Below, piece after piece: positions 32,701-44,700 of a stretch of DNA of 64,000 nt. The notes beneath the pieces were generated by a model. That model searched no databases and was not told the DNA's origin. It saw only the letters and a list, made by a program, of their open reading frames with translations. How positions within the stretch are numbered: the first letter of the stretch is position 1; each line of letters begins with the position of its first letter. The DNA comes from Carnegiea gigantea (lineage: Eukaryota; Streptophyta; Magnoliopsida; Caryophyllales; Cactaceae): the NCBI GenBank assembly GCA_029747015.1, contig JAKOGI010002284.1, positions 60,045-124,044 on the forward strand, read 5' to 3'. The position numbers were made by a program, and so were the translations under genes.

Positions 32701-35700
32701 TGTAGGACACTGTGTGAGCTTTCCACACTGATGTATCTCTCAAGGGTTAAGCTTAAACTCAATTCAAGAGTGTAAGTTAAACCATGAAAGATTACAACCA
32801 AGGGACAAACTCAAACTCACTTTAGAAAGAAAACAAGTGAATATGAAGATAAAAGTGAAAGATATGAACTTAACTCACCCAAATGAATCCACACTTGGAG
32901 AGTCAAGAGCTAAACTTAAGGGGATTGATGGATACAGTTTTCACCACCACCAAACTCCTCAAGGGTTCATCCAAACTAGGCTCCTTAGATACAGCAAAAG
33001 CAACACTAAGAAGTTTGATTTGGACCTAAGATATCACCACTCTAAGGAACCAACTTAGAGATACAGCACTTAGGAATTTAACACAAGAGAATCCACCCTT
33101 GTAAGAGAGTTTTCACTCAAGCTTTTCTTTAAAATTTTATCAAGTTATGCTTACGAAATGAGGCTTCAAGGCCTTTTAAAAACGTCCTAAGGCTTTCCTT
33201 ACTCATTAGGTAATCATTAGGGGATTACTTAATGCTTAGGAAAATCACTAAGTACATTTAACTAGCTAAACATACAGTTTAGTACATAACTGAACTAAAA
33301 CAAGTACAAGCGAATACAATGGCTTAAAACTAATTAACTTAAGCTAGTCTTTGATGATTCTAGGCTGTATGAGTCATGTTTCCTTCCTTGGAAGGAAAGA
33401 ACACACGGCTGCCATCTCAAAGTACGAGAAGAATGCATGCTTGACACCTCGTGCTGAAGTGGATAGATGAATGCTTGCAAAATGGCTTAATCTTCCTCTT
33501 CCACGTGGCAGTTGCTTCTTTCATGAGTCACCTGGTGACTAAGCTCAAGCTACTAGCCTAGCGCACACACATCTTGAAGGAGAAGACCCACCTAAGAGGG
33601 AAAACTCCTAGGCTAAGCAACCGGGCTGCTAGGTGGCGCATACTGGCCGAAGTTCCATGCTATTGGGCCACTGCATTTTGATTACCAATATGTGGTTTTC
33701 TTCAATTGGGGGGGGGGGGAACCTCAAGATGTCTGGAAACCCCCCTTTTTGAAAATCACGATTTGGACATCATTAAGTACCTTAATCAGCCAGATCTTTC
33801 AAACCATGCAGATTCAGACGTCTGCTGAGCAGCTTTGACAAAATGGCTGAGTTGACCCCTTTAACGTGCTCTTCTGCCTTTGTGCTTAACATAACAAATA
33901 AACTAGAATCCTAACTGAACTAACAAAAAAAGAATTACAACATTTGGATGTCGTTTGGTCTAGAAAATAATAAAAACAAAACCGAGTAAAAACTGTCCCA
34001 AAACTGCAGCCTGGACAGTTTGAGTTCAAGAGCTGATTTGAACTATCAAATAAAGTTCAAATGAGCTGAAACTTGTTTTTCTGGAAAGCTAACTTCTTGA
34101 ACTTCAAATCCATGGTAAATTATTTGACTTAAACCTCAAAGAGGCCTAAGTAATTAAGTTTTGAAAAACCGGGTATTGCTGCTGGAATTAATCCGACAAC
34201 TACCTCCTCTTGAACTTGCAAAAATTTGATTGGTTCTGATGGCTAATTTGGATTCCCTTGACTGCTTTGGACCTCTAAATTAGTATTCTTTGAGGGATTT
34301 ACATCACACACCGAGAAAATTCACATAAGAACTTCCAAGTACTCAATATTTCAGTTCATTCAAGTCTGTCTCTCTAATACATAGCAAAGGAGTTTAAATA
34401 GAGAAAAATTCTAAAACATTAAGGAAACAAATAGATAACCTAATCACGAAGATATTATTTTGCTAGCTGAGAAGACACCTAAAATATATTTCTAAAACAT
34501 AAACTACGAATATACTAAAATATCAAAAATACTTCTAATATGCCAATATTAAGTTATACCCATAATTTTTTATTTCTTCTTTGTCCTTATCCTGCATCAT
34601 TCTCTCCTGGTTGGAAAAACCTCGTCCTCGAGTTTTATACAAGGGCATAATGAAAAAAACTAAGCAAAAACCAAACTTCATATCGCTTCGTAAGTGGAAA
34701 AACTGTAGTGCTTGTAACTTCTCCAGGAAAAGTAACAATGCAATCAGCGGGTGTAACTTCTTCCCAACTAGAAGTTCGTTAGGTATAAATGAATCGACAT
34801 GCTCACTTGCTAGCCTTGACATCTACACATGTTCTAACTTTTGGATGCCAAAACTGAACATCGTTAGTGGTTGGCATAGGCTTGCATTCATAGGTAGCTT
34901 TCCGACACTCCTCATCTAGTGTAGCATTACATGCATCCCTTTCTATAAATCTACCTGAGATCGACCTTGTGAGTTGTGACCTTCATTCTCCTTGTTGTGC
35001 ATCATTGCATCTATAGATGAAAGGATTTGTTGTAGTGGAATACGAGATGCACATCTCCAATGCCCTTTTACTGATAACTTGATGACCTCGAGAGAGTATA
35101 GAGATAAGAAATTCCAACAAGAAGTCATCCGCTTCAAGGAAATGCCCACATGGATGAACTCTACATATGCAAGCATCATAGAAGAATGATCATCTCTTAT
35201 CGATGCTGACAGAGTGTGGAACATGTCCAGGACAAGAGCATCACATTCAAGATCTAACAACGCCACATAATACTTAACTCTGCTCATGGACGCGAACCCT
35301 TTTGTGGTATGACTTGTCAGCACTATCAGATAGGGCTTGAAAAGATGACACAATGATTTGAAAGGCGTTCTTCATCAACTCATCCTCAAAAGGGGGATTT
35401 GGGGCGGTAGTCCGAATGAGCTTAAAAAGGCATAAAGCAAGAGAAATCTGAACACCAAACTTTACATGATTTGCAAGCTCTTCTGAGAGCAAAACTCCTT
35501 TGAGGGGCACTAGTGCATCTTGTAGGGCTGCTGGAGGGTCTTGGTGTACTTGAGCTAGACGGATTTCAAGTTTTCTAGCAATTCAAGGAGGTCATAGGAA
35601 GATGGTAGAGAATTAAGCAATTGAGTCACAACTTGGGGAAATTGGTTTGGAAGATTTTGTTTAAATAACCATGCCAGTTTGAGCAACACCATGACAATGT

Positions 35701-38700
35701 CATGAATCTAAATCAGCTACAATCTGCAGCAGAACCAGATTCTCCAGCAACTACGTGACAGCAGCAATAGCACCAGCACTGCAGTACAGGGATCGCGGCA
35801 GCAGCAGCAAGGAGGTTGAACCCATAGCAATCAGGGCTTCGAACAGCATCAACAACGAATAGCAACAATGAGCAGCGACTTGAGCCACCGAGGATGAATT
35901 CCGGCAAGACAAGGGGCCAGCGGTGGCGGCACACAATGGCCAAGGGGGTTTCGGCCCTCTCTGTCATTGGCAGAAGGCACAACAGCCTTCAATTTGCAAG
36001 CAAAAGTTGGTTCTCTGCTTAGGGTTTCACGACTTGAATGAACACTCAATTGAACCAATTCTGATGCGAATTAGCCCAATTGATTAAGGGTTTGGCGCGA
36101 AATGCAGTAGGAAATTGAGGGGCAAGGTCAATTTTGGGAGTCTTTGATGGATTGAGGCCGAATTGAGGGTTTAGGATAAAAAATTGGGCCAAAATTGCAC
36201 TTAGGGTTCGCGAATTTTTTGGGCTTTAGGGTTCTAGCAATGGTGGGCCTCTTGCGACAGGTGGGTTGTGGTCGACTGGGGTTGGTGGATTGAGGGGTGG
36301 TGGCGGGTGGCGGTGACCGATGGCCTGGTGGCAGTGTTGAGCGTGCCTAGGGTTTCTGGATTAGATGAATTTTTTTTTAATGAACGAAGGAAAATAAAGG
36401 AAAAAGGAAAAATTACTAAAGTAGCCACTGGGCTAAGATCGCGATCTCTGATACCAAATTTGATGTAGGACGCTCTAAGAGCAATTCCTACAAAGGGAAC
36501 AATTGATTAGGACGCTCTAAGAGCAATTTGCGCATCGAGAAACTCAAACACAAATAGGAGAATACTTACAAATAATTCTCAATTCAATTAAATTCATTCA
36601 AGTCTGACTCCCTAATGCATAATAAGGAGTTTAAATAGGGAAGAGGCCTAAAACAATAAGGAAACTAAATGATAAACAAGATCACAAAGATGCTATTTTC
36701 TACCTAAAATGATAACTAAAAGATGCTTTATTCCTAAAAGATAAACTACCAAGATAATAAAATATCAAATACTTCACGCATGGAAATATTAAGATATACC
36801 CATATCTCCTTATTCCCGCATCCTTATCTTGCGTCACAAACTCTGCAAGATTTTGTCTTCGTAGCACTTCTGCAATTCAGAAGTCGGTAGCCATTTTCTA
36901 CAATTCAAAAGTCAGTAACGACTACTAACAGCTAATCTTGTTGAAGGCTCATCAAAAGAACTTGCACCTAATGCCGAATTGAGCAGCAAGCAAAAAGATG
37001 AGGATACTACTGTCTTTGATCCAGTAGCACATGAAGGATCAAAGATTGAGCCATTGCCTGTTTGCATAGTTACAAGTTGCTCTTACTTGCAGAAACGAAG
37101 GGTCTGAAACCCCCTGAAGCTCGACCATTTGTTTTCAGGAATGTCGGGAGCGTTAATGGTGAAGTGGGTTACCTGCTCAGTACATGTTTTGGTGGATGAT
37201 GGCGATGCAGTTTTAAAGAAAATCTTTAAGAAGTTGTGGGTGCATTTGGAATGTGCTCAAAGGATGCATATCTCAGGTTTCCAATAGGATACTATCATGG
37301 CTGTGGATTCTATATTGAAATGAGAACTTAACTTGGGAGGTCTTGTGTTTCCCACAAGGTTCTTTGCGTGTAATATGGTTCCATGAGATTTTTTTTTTGT
37401 TTTTTTTTTTTTAGGAAGACCTTGGCAATATGGGCATGCGAATACTATTTTGGTGAAGACTATTTTGGTGATGGCACCTATCAAACGCTGTCTTAGAATA
37501 TCGGAAGATCTTTATTTTTTTAGTTCTCTTTCCTTATACTGCAATGGGAATTACACTTATATTAGGACTTCCTTAGATTAGAATAGGGTATTAGGAGATA
37601 AATCTATCTCAATTTTTTTTTCTATTTTCCAAGAAATAGGATCGTTGTAGAATTTTCCTATAAAAGGCCATTATAAGTTATTACTCACGGATGGGAATTG
37701 ATGAATTAACAGTTGTTTTCTGCATCACACAAAGTATGATAATGCCACCTTTTTTTTAACAGCTATTGAGGGACTGAAAAAATGGAATTTTAGTTTAGTT
37801 TCAGTAATGGGAAAAACTAGAAAAAGGGGGAAGAAACTGGCCCCAAAAAAAAAAGGTAATAAACTATTAGCACTGTAGCAATCTGCACAAACTAATATGA
37901 GCAATTGAGCATCTAATACATGTCGACAATATTTACAAATCTCTGAACCCCCTCCCCAAAAATTTGTGCGAATATCGCAACTGAAATAAATAGTTCTTAC
38001 AGTTTTTTATTATATTCTAGAATCATATGAATAGTTTTTGTGCGTGCGTGCGTGTGTGTGTGTGTAAATTAAAACCCTTCACTTGTTAGTACTATTTATT
38101 TCAAAGACATGCTTGAATGTACTATTGTTTTTCTCTATTATTTTGGGAGTAATTTACATGTACATGCACTTCTCTTTCCACAACATGTGTCATCAGTTAT
38201 GCACCGGTTTTGCGAAAGAGAAGCACACATCAGCATTTATAATAAATTGTTTACTTATTTCTGTGCTTTTAATACATTAGAAACTACTTACTCCTATGGA
38301 TATGATAAATCTGAATGTATCTTGTTGGATATAGTTGCTCAGGTGTGGTTCAACTTTGTTGTCAGGGTTGTATTTACCTTTGTTGTTAAATTGTTGGGCC
38401 ATGATACTAGGGCCTTAGTAATGCATAACAACATAGTAAAGTGCAAATTATGAGTACAAACTATAAGCAAAAATTGGGAACAAAAACATTTAAACCAGCA
38501 GGATTGGGTGCGGGGTCTAGATACCACCCGAATTCAACTCAATTTGGCCCGGTTTCAGATTTTTGATTTGGTGGTTTATGAATTAAACACAACTTGACTT
38601 TATCTTTCTGGTTCTTATTCTTTTTATATGGTGAATGCTATGCCTTTCCTTTTTCCTTGTGCCTCCTAGTCTTATATTTAGCTACAGAATCAATGTCACA

Positions 38701-41700
38701 GGAACAAGTTATTGGTCTCAACAGTGAACCTTTTGGATCGGGCAGTTGTTTGTTTCGTTTCTTTTTCCCTTGCAGAATGGAGTTGCTTGGGTAATTAATT
38801 AAGAATTCCAGAAGTTTAGCTTAAAACTTGCCTGAGAGCCTTTTTCATTTTGTAGTTACTTGTTGGAATAGGAGCACACTTGTGTATTCCAGGACCTGAA
38901 TTGTTCCCAGATTTTTTTGCCCTTCTGATTCATTACTCAGAAAGCCAAAATATTCTTTTCTGCTTTTGCATGGGCACGGATTTTTAGTAGCTTTTACATA
39001 AAGCATACATATGGTGGATGATGAAATTTTTGTAAGCATAAATCACCCAACTGGTAATCATAGTTATATTGAGAACTGAGAAGAAATCACCCAACTAGAA
39101 TAGACTTGGGAAACTTTTTGTCTTCATTTTTTTTTTCTGAGTATTCTATGAACATAATATTTGCTCTTCATCTGTTCGTGATTCTTTTTGTACACGCAGT
39201 GGCGGATTTAGACATTTAGAATAGGGGTGTCCATCTCTTAACGTTACAACTGATACACATTAACCCCAAAAAAAAAAAAAAGAAATCATATAATGCATAT
39301 TATAGTAATTTACTTTGTATAGACGTTTCATTTCGTTTTTTTTACCAAATGCTCTGTCTCTCTATGTTAGCGGAACTTCATATGCAATAGTAATATACCT
39401 CAGTTTTTTACTCAAATAAGGGGGGAAAAAAACTATGGCAGCCTACTACTACGTTTGCAGTTCTTTATATTTTGAGTTGATACATAAATTGTGCCAAAAT
39501 TCTAGAATTCTACAATTACCTACTATTTATTAAAACCATTAGTTATGGAGCATAAATCATCAGCACTAAGCACTAAGCTCCCCCCCCCCGAAAAAAAAGC
39601 ATGAAGTGAACACGCCAAACATGATTTGAAACTACAAATAGGCAATCTTCATCATTTAATCTCACCAAGGGTGGAAAAAAAGAAATTAGCATCAAGTTCA
39701 AATGAATGATTGGTGCCGGTTAAAGAAAATTCTACACGAAGAGCACATTGAAATTGAACAGTTGAAAAAACCAATGATAACAATAAAAGAAAATTAAAGA
39801 GATTAATATTAGATTAAATCAAAAGTCTAAGATATACATAAGAGAAAGAAGTTCAAGAAAGTCGAATGCAGTTTTGCCTGAGAAAAAGAAATAGCAAGAT
39901 CTGGGCTTGGATGCATCTGGTTTTATTTTATTTTTCGATCAAATTTCAACTTGATAACAACAGTTTTTAAATTTAAAAAAAAAAAATTAAAAATATCGGT
40001 ATATGGGTTGGACATATTTTGAGAGTGTTCATAGCTCTTTGGGCCTAATTTGAGAGGTGTCCATATATACCAATATTGCCCCCTTCAAAATAGCTCATTA
40101 AATTTTTTTGGGGGTTAGGGGTGTCCATGGACACCCCTTCATTGTTCATAGATCCGCCCATGTGTACATGGAACGTAACAGGATGGTGTTTAAACAAACT
40201 GGTCATAGTTGGTAGCTGCCATACAGTCACTTTTACATGTTATATTTAGCCATTATGGTTCATGGCAGGAAAGAAATCAAATGCCTAGGGAATCTAAAAT
40301 ATTAGATCATAGCCCACTACAGGCCCTATAGTTGTATCTTGGAAGAAAAACATGAATAACTTCATGACAATTGCACATTTCTCCTAAAAGCTTATTATAT
40401 ATGATGCTTTTGGTTCTACTCTGAATCTGCTCAGAGAAAAGTTGCTTCTGTTAATCAAAATCGAAACAAACTTGGTGAGTTTTTCCTTGCGTGACTTCTA
40501 CATGCTAGCTCGCAAAGAGTACAAAGTTGAGCCCACCTTGTGGGCTAAGGCTTAGCTGTTTTGGTGTTGGTTTGTTTATGCTTCTCAATGGAATGTGACA
40601 CTCATTTTCAAGGTGACACAGAGAGTTAGAACGATTTCTTTCTTTGTAAGGGAGAGACCATTAGTGTGGAGAAACAAAATGAGCATAAATTATCCAAAAT
40701 TTTCATATGTTCAAAACCCAAAACTGTGACTTATTTTCTTCTTGCTTGATCAGTTGCCACTTCTCCATGTAACCATTTTCAGTGCCAGTCATCTAAGGAG
40801 CTTTTGGATTTGCAGAAATTTGGCGTCAAACAGAAGGAGAAGATTGCTTCATTCAAAACTTCTGTTGATGTTCTCACACTCTCAGCAACACCAATTCCAC
40901 GAACTCTTTATCTGGCTTTGACTGGGTTTCGTGATGCCAGGTAATGCTGCCACTTTGTCAAGAAAATCAGTGAACTTCCAATGCCTCAAACAAGCAGAGT
41001 TTCTTTAACTTGAAAATCTTATTTTACTAGTGCCTCTGTTTGACTTGAATGTGTCAAATATGACCTGTACCCTCATTCTTCGAAGTACTCTTCTGCATTT
41101 CAGCCTGATAAAATAGGCTATATATTTGCAGTTTAATCTCAACACCTCCTCCAGAAAGAGTCCCTATCAAGACACATCTTTCAGCATTCAGCAAAGAAAA
41201 GGTAGTATCAGCAATCAAATATGAGCTGGACAGAGATGGCCAAGTCTTCTATGTTCTTCCTCGTATAAAAGGTGAAAAAAAAGTGCGATGCTTTCTGTTC
41301 ACAAAATGCTGAATGGTTTTCAATAGGAATTACATGTGTCCCTTATGGTTTTACTCCGGCCCCATAAAATAAGTCAATTCTTGGGGATATGTCAAAATAA
41401 GCATTTAATGTTATTGCTCAACGTGTGTGGTTGAAATTGACTTTCTAACCAACAACATTTGTTATAAGGTTTTGAAACTTGAAGTTTGACAATGTAGTAG
41501 GGCAAGCAAAATTGATGTTTTTGACAATATATATGGGACAAAGCATTACTGTTGCTTCTATAGCTTAACGCTTGTATTGTTCAAAGTTGATTTCTGGAAA
41601 GCTAAAAGGTAAATTTACTATGTGTGTCATTTATTTGTATCAATAGATCTGTGTGTACTTATAAAACTTGATGTTGGAATGTAATGTACTTCAGGGATAT

Positions 41701-44700
41701 GGTTGGCTAGCTTTCGCTGTTGTATGATTAATGCTATTGTGCAGGACTTGATGAAGTTATGAAATTTCTGGAACTGTCCTTCCCAGATGTTGAAATAGCC
41801 GTTGCTCATGGAAAGGTATTTAGATGTCTTCTGGCTATATATCTCCATGCTACAGTAGACTACAATTCAATTAGTTAAGTTATTTCAGATGGAAGTGAGT
41901 TCCTCCCTCCCCTCGGGGGGTGTTTGAGCTGTTTCCTTGGGATCATAACACTGTGCGAGAGTGGCAATATAATATAGGTTGCAACTTGGGCAAAATTAAT
42001 GAATGGATGGGCTTTGACTGTTCCTTGTATATGTTGTCCATATAATTGCTGTAAATTTACTAAGAACATTTGCATTGGAGAATGCTTGGTTTTGGGGATG
42101 GGATCACAGGCTGGGTTCTCCAATGGGGAAAGTGATGTAATTCAGTCAGACACATTCCAGTTGAATTCCCCAAGTCAATGTAGTCCAGTTACCTAGCTCC
42201 CAGTCCAAGGAACAAGTCCCGTTTTGCAAGCTACCAAGGGTACAGTACCCGGGTTCACCCCTTGCAAATACCCGGTTTTGTTTTTATTATTTCCTAGATT
42301 AAACGACATCCAAATTGTATAATTCTTTTTTTGTTAGTTAACTTAGGATGTCTAGTTTACAAGCATGTCCAGCAAGGTCCAAGGCAAGCACTTTTACAAG
42401 GTACAGTTCAGCCCATTTTGTCAAGCTGCTCGGTAGGCACCCCAAAATGCACTGTTGGAAAGATCATGGTGATTAAGCCCCTTAGTGATGTCCAAATCCT
42501 GATTTTCAAAAGGGGGGGTTCTAGACATCTTGAGGTTTCCCCCCATGGAAGGAAACCAAGGATTAGTCACCAAAATGAGGTGTCACTTGCTGCTCAAAGA
42601 ACCGGTCTACATGGCTCTCCCACGGCCGGTTGCTTAACCCAGGAGGTTTTTCCCTCCTAGGTGGGTTTCCTCCACCAAGATGTGTGCTAACTTGATTGAT
42701 AGCTTGAGCTTAGTCACTACATGACTCACGAATGGAGAGAGTGCCACGTGGAAGAGGAAGAATGAGCCACTTTGCACAGCCACATTCGAACACCATGGCC
42801 ATGAGATGTCACACATGTAACACCTTTGCTCTTTTGATGTGGAAGCCGTGTGTGATTACCTTCCAAGGGAGGAAACATGACTCATTCAGCTTAGAATCAT
42901 CAAGGACTAACTTAAGTTAATCATTTTGTAGCTATTACACTCGTTTTGTTCATGCTTGAATCGTTTAAGAGCTAAAACGTGTACTTAGCTAATTAAATGT
43001 ACTTAGTGAGTTTCCTAACCATTAAGTGATCTCCTAATAGGTTACCTAATGAGTAAGGAAAGCTCTTAGGCGTGCCATTATCAAAGGGCACGACCATCCT
43101 TTTCTACTCAGTGATGTTGAGTTTTAACTCCTCAGTGTTGTGACTTGAAATCTCTACTTGCTTATCTCTAATTAGGCCAATTAGAGTGGTTTTCAAGTGA
43201 GTCTTAGTCTTGATTAGGTGGTGAAATCTGTATCCTAATCTAAGATTAAGGGTCCTGAAACAGTTCTTAGTGGTGAAATCTGTATCTAAGAAACGTTTCA
43301 GTTCTATTGATCTTTCCGTCTTCAAGCACCTGAACCTTGTTCAAGGCACGCCTTCTCTTCTCTTCCCCACGCCTTTTCCACCCTTTTCTCCCTGAACACT
43401 TGAGCTTTCCTTTCATTCCCTCTCCTTCCCAGCGTGAATCCATCAGAAAGGTTGTCTAAAGGTTTCTTGGATAAGTACTTAAAGAACGGATTTTATAGTA
43501 AGAACCCATCGTTGGAGATGTTGACACTTTTTAGAGGTCCTTTCATGGTACCCCCCCAAACAAAAAAAAGGCCTACATTCGAAACTTTGGCTATGTAAGG
43601 AACCTAAGAAAAGGCTTCTGAAGTGGAAGAAAAGGTGTAGGTGCTTGAATTTGTAGGGTGGTTCTTACGTCTGAATGACGAAGATGACAAACCCTGGATT
43701 TTTTAAATGAGGACGCTCTTAAGGCCTAGATAATGCTTCTTTCTTATGTTTTTATGTTGCGTCAGTGATCAACATTATTGTATCTAGGAACACTTCGCCA
43801 TCATAAAAGAGCCCTAACCTATGCATTTTGACACTTTAGTGCACGCACAACCTCTTAGGACCCATTTGGTTGCAGTTGTACTTTGTTAGATAATGTTAAG
43901 GGAACTTTTCAAAGCAAGACTTGTACCAGTACATTTCAGGTAACAAATTAAAGGTATTGATAGCCATTTTAGGCAGTATAGACAAGTCAACGCTGCTAAT
44001 TGCTTGAATTACTAAAACGGATAGATTGTAGAAAATATTTAATGAAGAAACACAACAACTCCCAGTGTGGGTCCCGCTTATTCACATTGTTACAGGGTTT
44101 GAGGAGATTCAAATATGGGTTGTCTTACATCTACAGGCATGACTGCCTATATAGGGACTAATTCCAATAGACCCATATGGATAGTTTTCATAAAATATTT
44201 TAGAAGTTGTAAATTGTTTGGTAGACAAAGTTAACACAAGACCTAATTACTAATAACATCTATTATAATGAACAACAGTCAACAAAGGAGGGGTAAGAGT
44301 TGTATGTACCCGATCGGAGGTGGGAAGTAATAACGCAGTTGGGATAAGGGTACTATTAGTATATAGAATACGGAAAACATTCGTACCATTCAGAAGCCAA
44401 AGAAGTGCCAAGAAGCTAATTGCTTAATGGTCCAAAACCTTAATCCTAGACCTCAACAAATTCCTATCCTAAGCCATGTTCTCTTTTGGTCGTAAAAATT
44501 TCAAATCATGTCTATTCAATGCGTCCCAGCTTTTCTTAGGTTGTCCTTTACCTCTTCTACATTACAGAAGGTAAATCATCTCACATCTTCTCACAAGTGC
44601 TTCGACACTCCTCTTTACATGACCAAACCATCTAAGTTTGTCTTTCTTATCTTATCTTCTATGGCTGCTACTTTTACTTTGTTTCTAATTAGCTCATTCC

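Larger units (their letters stand above)
32654..36836 (-). mobile_element. non-autonomous LTR element carrying a PDS5-like host gene fragment
   Basis: Flanked by CAAAC (32649-32653 and 36837-36841). LTR copies: 36461-36836 (376 bp), and 32654-32728 plus 34312-34599 (about 363 bp, split by a solo LTR). Orientation is minus: reading leftwards from the right LTR, the primer site TGGTATCAGAGATCGCG (about 36441-36457) follows the LTR end CCTACATCA. The 1.86-kb interior has no gag or pol I can recognise. It carries instead a PDS5-like segment (34940-35660) and GC-rich sequence. Confidence 0.85.
31426..37727 (+). mobile_element. Ty3/gypsy-like element lacking RT and integrase, interrupted by a captured-gene element
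   Basis: The 5' LTR end (about 31426-31550, ending ATACATCA) is followed by a perfect primer site TTGGTATCAGAGC (31552-31564), gag (to 32648), an insertion (32654-36836, duplication CAAAC), the remaining gag/protease (36842-37480) and a 3' LTR (about 37490-37727). The LTR copies share GTTCTCTTTCCTTATA, GACTTCCTTAGA and AGATAAATCT. No reverse transcriptase or integrase lies between protease and 3' LTR. Confidence 0.7.
24252..40815. other. intron 4, 16.6 kb, filled with nested retroelements
   Basis: GT...AG intron. About 15 kb of it is accounted for by LINE pieces, a hAT derivative, LTR elements and a MITE listed separately. 24252-24600 shows nothing recognisable. Confidence 0.9.

Noticed and set aside
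42331..42660. 109-codon frame in intron 7
   Set aside because: Lies wholly in a solo LTR that is collinear with another at 58319; the frame is not conserved there.
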